This document shows, in pieces, positions 60,774 through 64,000 of a stretch of DNA of 64,000 bases (its first letter is position 1; each line of letters starts with the position of its first letter). The notes beneath the pieces were generated by a model that did not search any database, was not told where the DNA came from, and was given only the letters and a program-made list of their open reading frames with translations. This DNA comes from JABDJX01 sp039942715 (lineage in GTDB: Bacteria; Pseudomonadota; Alphaproteobacteria; Rhodobacterales; Rhodobacteraceae): assembly GCA_039942715.1 (NCBI GenBank), contig JBDVBY010000007.1, positions 642,374 through 706,373 of the forward strand. Reading direction: 5' to 3'. Made by a program: the position numbers and the translations under genes.

Positions 60774-62441
60774 ATGAGAAGCGAAGACCTAGACTATAAA
60801 TCGCTGCTACCTATGATTTCGAAGTACGCAAGCAAAGGACGCTCAGAGTCCGCAAACTACCTGAACTGGTTTCTTGAGAATATCTATCGGTTGGATGAAA
60901 CAACAGCCGACGATTGTATTTGCGACCAACGAAACGACAAGGGCATCGACGGTATTTACGTTGACGATAACTCTTCGGAAATAGTCTTTTTCCAGTCCAA
61001 AATTTCACAAAGTCCCGGAAGAACTCTTGGCGATAGAGTGTTAAAAGAATTTTCGGGCTCCCTTCAGCAATTTGCAACCAAAGCTCAAATTGAAGCAGTC
61101 CTGAACGGTCAAGCAAACGATGAGTTGAAACGCATTCTGAGTCGAAACCGGATAGCTGATCTCGTATCGCAGGGGTACACTATCAAAGGTGTTTTCGTCT
61201 GTAACAGTGAAAGAGACGACAACACCATTGAGATCGAAAAACACCTACCAGATATCTCTATTTTTTGTTCTTCGGATGTCACAAAGAGCTATATCGACTT
61301 TGATGCAGAAGAAGGCGTCAAGGGCGAGTTTAGTTTCGATGTAAGTTATGCTGGTCATGTGCATGTACAGATAGATGCAGAAACCGAGGTGTTTTTGCTA
61401 CCTGTGGCTGCAATGGAACTCGTGAAACTCGACGGAATACATGATGGTGTACTTTTTAGCCAAAATGTCCGCTATTCCCTTGGCAACACAGCGGTAAACC
61501 GATCAATTGCCAAATCGGTTGGAGATCAGGATGAACATAAGAACTTTGCGCTATACCACAACGGCATAACTCTAATCTGTCAAAGCGCCGAACTCGCTGG
61601 AAGCGAAACATTGACGGTAAAAGATTACGTTGTAGTCAATGGCGCTCAAAGTATTTCGACCTTCTACAAGAATAGGGCGAGTTTGACACCTGAACTGAGA
61701 GTTTTCGTTAAGATAGTCGCACTTAAATCAAACGATTTATCGCGCAAGATTACTATTAACAGTAACAATCAGAACTCAATCAAACCCCGTGACCTGAGAT
61801 CAAATCACGACTTGATGCTAAGGTTGAGATCAGAATTTGAAGCCGCCCAAGATAAGTACGAATTCGAAATCAAACGAGGGCAGGAAACTGATGATGACAA
61901 AGTAGCAATCTCAAATGAGTTAGCGGGTCGCGAACTCTTGGCTTTTGATTTGAATGAAAGCAACCTTTGTCACCAGATTGGCAAGGTTTTCGATGACAAG
62001 TATTCAGATATTTTTGGCCGACCTGAAGTCACTTTTGGGCGAGTGATTTTTGTCCATGAAGTCCAAAAGTTAGTAGCCGAAGCGCTTGAAAAACTTGAGA
62101 ATAAGCCAATGGCCGGTTATTCGCTGACGCGATACTTTCTTCTAAGTGTTGTCGGTCAAATAATCCGAAAATTCTCCGAAGGAAGGGCGTTCCTTTCGGA
62201 CGCGGCAAAGATGAATATTGAAGCGGAACGCAACGTGATCCTCAATGAAATTCCTGAACTCTTGGTTGGACTCGTCGTAGATTTGAACTATGAAATTAAG
62301 GCAAAAGATCAAAATTTTGACTATAAGAAAGACTTAAAGAGTCCTACTGCGATCAAGCTGTTGGCAAGTGAACTTTTCCAGTCTTATGAAAAAGACTTTC
62401 TCAAAGGCCGTGCGAAGGGATTTGGCGAAAACTTCGGTTGA
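60774..62441 (+). CDS. AIPR-family abortive-infection phage resistance protein
   Basis: The 555-residue protein has the AIPR (PF10592-type) pattern. N-terminal part is a PD-(D/E)xK-like nuclease core: DKGIDGIYVDD (55-65) with Asp59, and VFFQSK (71-76) with Gln74-x-Lys76. The AIPR domain shows FSQNVRYSLGNTAVNRSI (228-245), YHNGITLIC (261-269), VVVNGAQSIST (287-297) and KITINSNNQN. Members protect against phage by abortive infection or are fused to or linked with restriction systems. It is the main cargo of element B and convergent with the TNase gene. It has no partner methylase here. Confidence 0.85.
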   Translation: MRSEDLDYKSLLPMISKYASKGRSESANYLNWFLENIYRLDETTADDCICDQRNDKGIDGIYVDDNSSEIVFFQSKISQSPGRTLGDRVLKEFSGSLQQFATKAQIEAVLNGQANDELKRILSRNRIADLVSQGYTIKGVFVCNSERDDNTIEIEKHLPDISIFCSSDVTKSYIDFDAEEGVKGEFSFDVSYAGHVHVQIDAETEVFLLPVAAMELVKLDGIHDGVLFSQNVRYSLGNTAVNRSIAKSVGDQDEHKNFALYHNGITLICQSAELAGSETLTVKDYVVVNGAQSISTFYKNRASLTPELRVFVKIVALKSNDLSRKITINSNNQNSIKPRDLRSNHDLMLRLRSEFEAAQDKYEFEIKRGQETDDDKVAISNELAGRELLAFDLNESNLCHQIGKVFDDKYSDIFGRPEVTFGRVIFVHEVQKLVAEALEKLENKPMAGYSLTRYFLLSVVGQIIRKFSEGRAFLSDAAKMNIEAERNVILNEIPELLVGLVVDLNYEIKAKDQNFDYKKDLKSPTAIKLLASELFQSYEKDFLKGRAKGFGENFG

Positions 62442-62516
62442 AGATTGTTGAATTGTCGCGAACGTCGGCTTTGGGCCGTTACTAACTGAAATTCTCTGGA
62501 ATTGTGCCAGTTGGTG

Positions 62517-63296
62517 TCAGTCCGCGCTTCGCGACCCTTTGCATTTGGGAAATTTCGAGCAGCCCCAAAAAGTGGCCCCGGTCTTCCGATTGGTCCGCCG
62601 AACCATTTCCGCTCCGCAAATTTGGCAGGTGCATTCGGGTGCCGCCTGTTCCAGAACCTCTGTCTTGGCCTCACTTTGAGAGGCACCGCCAGGCGCCGTT
62701 TGGCGTCCCTTTTCCAAATCAAACCGATACCATAGATACATTCGCCCCTTTTGGCGCGCATCTGCCAACCAGAGTTTCTTTCTCGCGTCCGGCGTTTCAA
62801 ATTGCTGATAGACTCCACCAGAGAACTTCGGCCAGTCGATAGCCAATCCCAATTTGACCATTTCCGCTGAAAGATCGCGGCCATCGTCCAGCCTGCAAAT
62901 AGCGACTGTCCGACCATGATCGTCCTTCTCTAAGATTTCAGCGTTGACCGTCTGACCTGCACACATTTGTCGGAGTGCCTTTTTTGCGATTTGGCCATAC
63001 GGGTGATTCAACTCTGGTGCATCAATTCCAAAGAGTCGGACTTGGATGCGCCGGAGTGTGATTGTGTCACCGTCCACAATATAGGCAGGCCCGGAAACGG
63101 TTTGCTTTTGCGCCTGAGGCTTCGCCGTTGCCGGATCAAACGGGCGGGGCTTCGCTTGTGATACGCGCTTGTTGCTTACCTTCGATAGCTTCCGCCTTTC
63201 GACGGGGATTAACTTTGGCGGTAGTCGCCGACGGCTTGGCTTCGAGTAGGACTGACGCGGAGGCTTCAGCAGCGCGCGCAATATGCTTGCAAACAT
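62517..63296 (-). CDS. staphylococcal-nuclease-like protein with topoisomerase-type zinc finger
   Basis: The 259-residue protein from ATG 63296 has a perfect AAAGGAGG box 7 nt upstream. Parts: basic N-terminus (1-65, KPPRQSYSKPSRRRLPPK), TNase domain (69-190) with VDGDTI (74-79), RLFGIDAPE (87-95) holding catalytic Arg87 and Glu95, and DHGRTVA (126-132) with the second Arg. C-terminal C4 zinc finger as in topoisomerase I: CQIC (224-227) and C246/C252 in WGCSKFPKCKGS. No signal peptide is obvious, so it probably acts inside the cell on DNA or RNA. Such TNase-zinc finger fusions are seen in mobile elements. It is the right-most gene of element B. Confidence 0.85.
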   Translation of the reverse strand: MFASILRALLKPPRQSYSKPSRRRLPPKLIPVERRKLSKVSNKRVSQAKPRPFDPATAKPQAQKQTVSGPAYIVDGDTITLRRIQVRLFGIDAPELNHPYGQIAKKALRQMCAGQTVNAEILEKDDHGRTVAICRLDDGRDLSAEMVKLGLAIDWPKFSGGVYQQFETPDARKKLWLADARQKGRMYLWYRFDLEKGRQTAPGGASQSEAKTEVLEQAAPECTCQICGAEMVRRTNRKTGATFWGCSKFPKCKGSRSAD

Positions 63297-63415
63297 TCGC
63301 CGACCTCCTTTCACCGAGCGTTGCCAAATTTCGCGCTATACCAGCAGATAATTTTGACCAAAGTATGCCTCGACGATGCACAGCAGGGTCTTCAGTCCCA
63401 GTCAGTCAGATTGGT

Positions 63416-63465
63416 GTCTAAACATTCATGCTATGTTCCGCCGGTTTTGGCCCTTCGTCTAAACA
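63416..63465 (+). repeat. GTCTAAACA repeats, right arm of element B
   Basis: Copies at 63416-63424 (followed by TTCATG) and 63457-63465, 34-75 bp inside att site 3, in the same orientation as the left-arm pair. Supports a common recombinase-binding role at both ends. Confidence 0.55.
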
Positions 63466-63498
63466 AGTTATTGTTTGTATTCAGAAATATGCGAAGTC

Positions 63499-63542
63499 TT
63501 GCAAATCCGTGTACACCGGTTCGATTCCGGTACTCGCCTCCA
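63499..63542 (+). repeat. att site 3 (right end of element B)
   Basis: 44-bp direct repeat of the tRNA-Cys 3' half (TTGCAAATCC to GCCTCCA). Flanks differ from att sites 1 and 2 on the right (CAAAATTCC), so the chromosome probably resumes here. Confidence 0.93.
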
Positions 63543-63915
63543 CAAAATTCCATCTAATGTATTGTTTTTTAAAGAGATAAACTATGTGTTTTTCGGCAAA
63601 TATCCAACTTACCCGCCCAAGCATTGTTCCCTAAGCAAGCAACAGCTCAGTTTTGGAGACATGGACGGCCCATTGCGGACATTGACGCATGCTCGGCCAT
63701 GCTGCGGCCCGTCATTGCGGACTTTCGCCGCAACCGCAAAATCAGTTGATGGACGAATTCACAATTCGCGGACAAAGTTGGCTTTCGCCGCGGCTGCACC
63801 AAAGTCCGCTGTGCGGCAACACGACTGGCTGTCACCCGTGCTACCGCTTACCGCTATTTCGTGATCTGCTCTGAGGATGTAGGAAACATAACAACCGACC
63901 ACGCGCCCACCTACT
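63543..63915. other. non-coding region with repeated GCGGAC words
   Basis: No gene is seen in 373 bp right of the island. ATTGCGGACATT (63673 region) and ATTGCGGACTTT (63712 region) are near-copies, and CTTTCGCCGC occurs twice. Spacers with such words occur in roseobacter genomes as far as I recall. Frames here have no ribosome binding site. Confidence 0.4.
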
Positions 63916-64000
63916 TCAAGCCGCTGCGCTCTCTTGGCCGCCCACCCTGAACTTCAGAACAACAAGGCCGAACAGCACCATCGACAGAACGCTAAAAACT
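63916..64000 (-). CDS. C-terminus of a membrane protein (partial)
   Basis: The minus strand from the window edge reads VFSVLSMVLFGLVVLKFRVG and ends -GQESAAA with TGA at 63916. One hydrophobic helix followed by a short polar tail suits the last helix of a transporter or permease. The rest lies outside the window, so the family cannot be named. Confidence 0.4.
   Translation of the reverse strand, partial: VFSVLSMVLFGLVVLKFRVGGQESAAA

Larger units (their letters stand above)
57612..63542. mobile_element. element B: tRNA-Cys integrative element with AIPR and nuclease genes
   Basis: Bounded by att copies at 57612-57669 and 63499-63542 (44 bp shared). Contents: a membrane protein, a frameshifted tyrosine integrase with small upstream partner, an AIPR-family protein and a TNase/zinc-finger nuclease. 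GTCTAAACA repeats just inside both ends look like arm-type recombinase sites. AT-rich composition relative to the chromosome. Confidence 0.75.

Noticed and set aside
53971..63542. Three spaced identical repeats as a possible CRISPR array
   Set aside because: The copies are the 3' half of tRNA-Cys, spaced 3.6 and 5.9 kb apart with genes between; they are attachment sites.

Overview
Most of the window (about 1.5-64 kb) reads as chromosome of an alphaproteobacterium of the order Rhodobacterales (Roseobacter group). The evidence is the protein families and their order: secG with its glycine run, pcaQ divergent from pcaCHG, clpP-clpX, the NDUFA12 / mlaD / DUF2155 / aat block, accB-accC, GapR, a ScfR-type short-chain-acyl regulator and tRNA genes with encoded CCA. 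The first ~1.4 kb does not fit. It holds the start of a cyanobacterial-type accC, a tRNA-Leu(GAG) without encoded CCA and a Ycf21-type chorismate lyase. A contig chimera or contamination is the first explanation, transfer the second.

Layout: (1) 0-1.4 kb, cyanobacteria-like segment. (2) 1.5-7.6 kb, secG, the protocatechuate branch pcaGHC with its regulator pcaQ, and three broken aromatic-catabolism genes in a row (a pobA/pcaD composite remnant, a paaX-like gene with an in-frame amber, a paaZ tail), then a multicopper oxidase. (3) 7.7-19 kb, aldo/keto reductase, rhodanese, two sugar-phosphate-isomerase-like proteins, dusA, a CHASE histidine kinase with receiver, two unknown proteins, an RraA-like protein and an IlvD/Edd sugar-acid dehydratase. 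(4) 19-26.5 kb, housekeeping: clpP, clpX, complex I accessory subunit, mlaD, aat, accC, accB. (5) 27-39.5 kb, an acetate / short-chain-acid locus: acs, a Liv-type ABC transporter, a ScfR-type regulator with a palindromic candidate operator, a receiver protein, a small membrane protein and a symporter-fused histidine kinase of CrbS/CbrA type. (6) 39.6-49.8 kb, a FliM/FliN-domain protein with an Asp-Leu-Pro repeat tail, a YeeE/YedE-MBL sulfur locus, a FadJ-like protein that lacks the usual dehydrogenase histidine, GapR, YghU, tRNA-Thr, a HAD phosphatase and an ADP-ribosylglycohydrolase. (7) 50-53.6 kb, ureide (purine) catabolism: uraH, a PuuE-UraD fusion, allA, a CMD protein and ureidoglycine aminohydrolase. 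(8) 53.9-63.5 kb, a tandem genomic island in tRNA-Cys(GCA).

The island is the most interesting part. The 3' half of tRNA-Cys occurs three times (53971, 57612, 63499), which defines two elements integrated head to tail. Element A (3.6 kb) kept only the tail of an integrase and carries one large gene. Its 1069-residue product has an N-terminal class I methyltransferase domain, a STAND-like P-loop NTPase and a TPR-like C-terminal half. This layout suggests an Avs/STAND-type immune sensor with an unusual methyltransferase effector. Element B (5.9 kb) carries a tyrosine recombinase with a one-base frameshift, a small partner ORF, a membrane protein, an AIPR-family abortive-infection protein and a secreted-nuclease-like TNase/zinc-finger protein. 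Direct GTCTAAACA repeats just inside both of its ends look like recombinase arm sites. No CRISPR array, rRNA or insertion sequence was seen.
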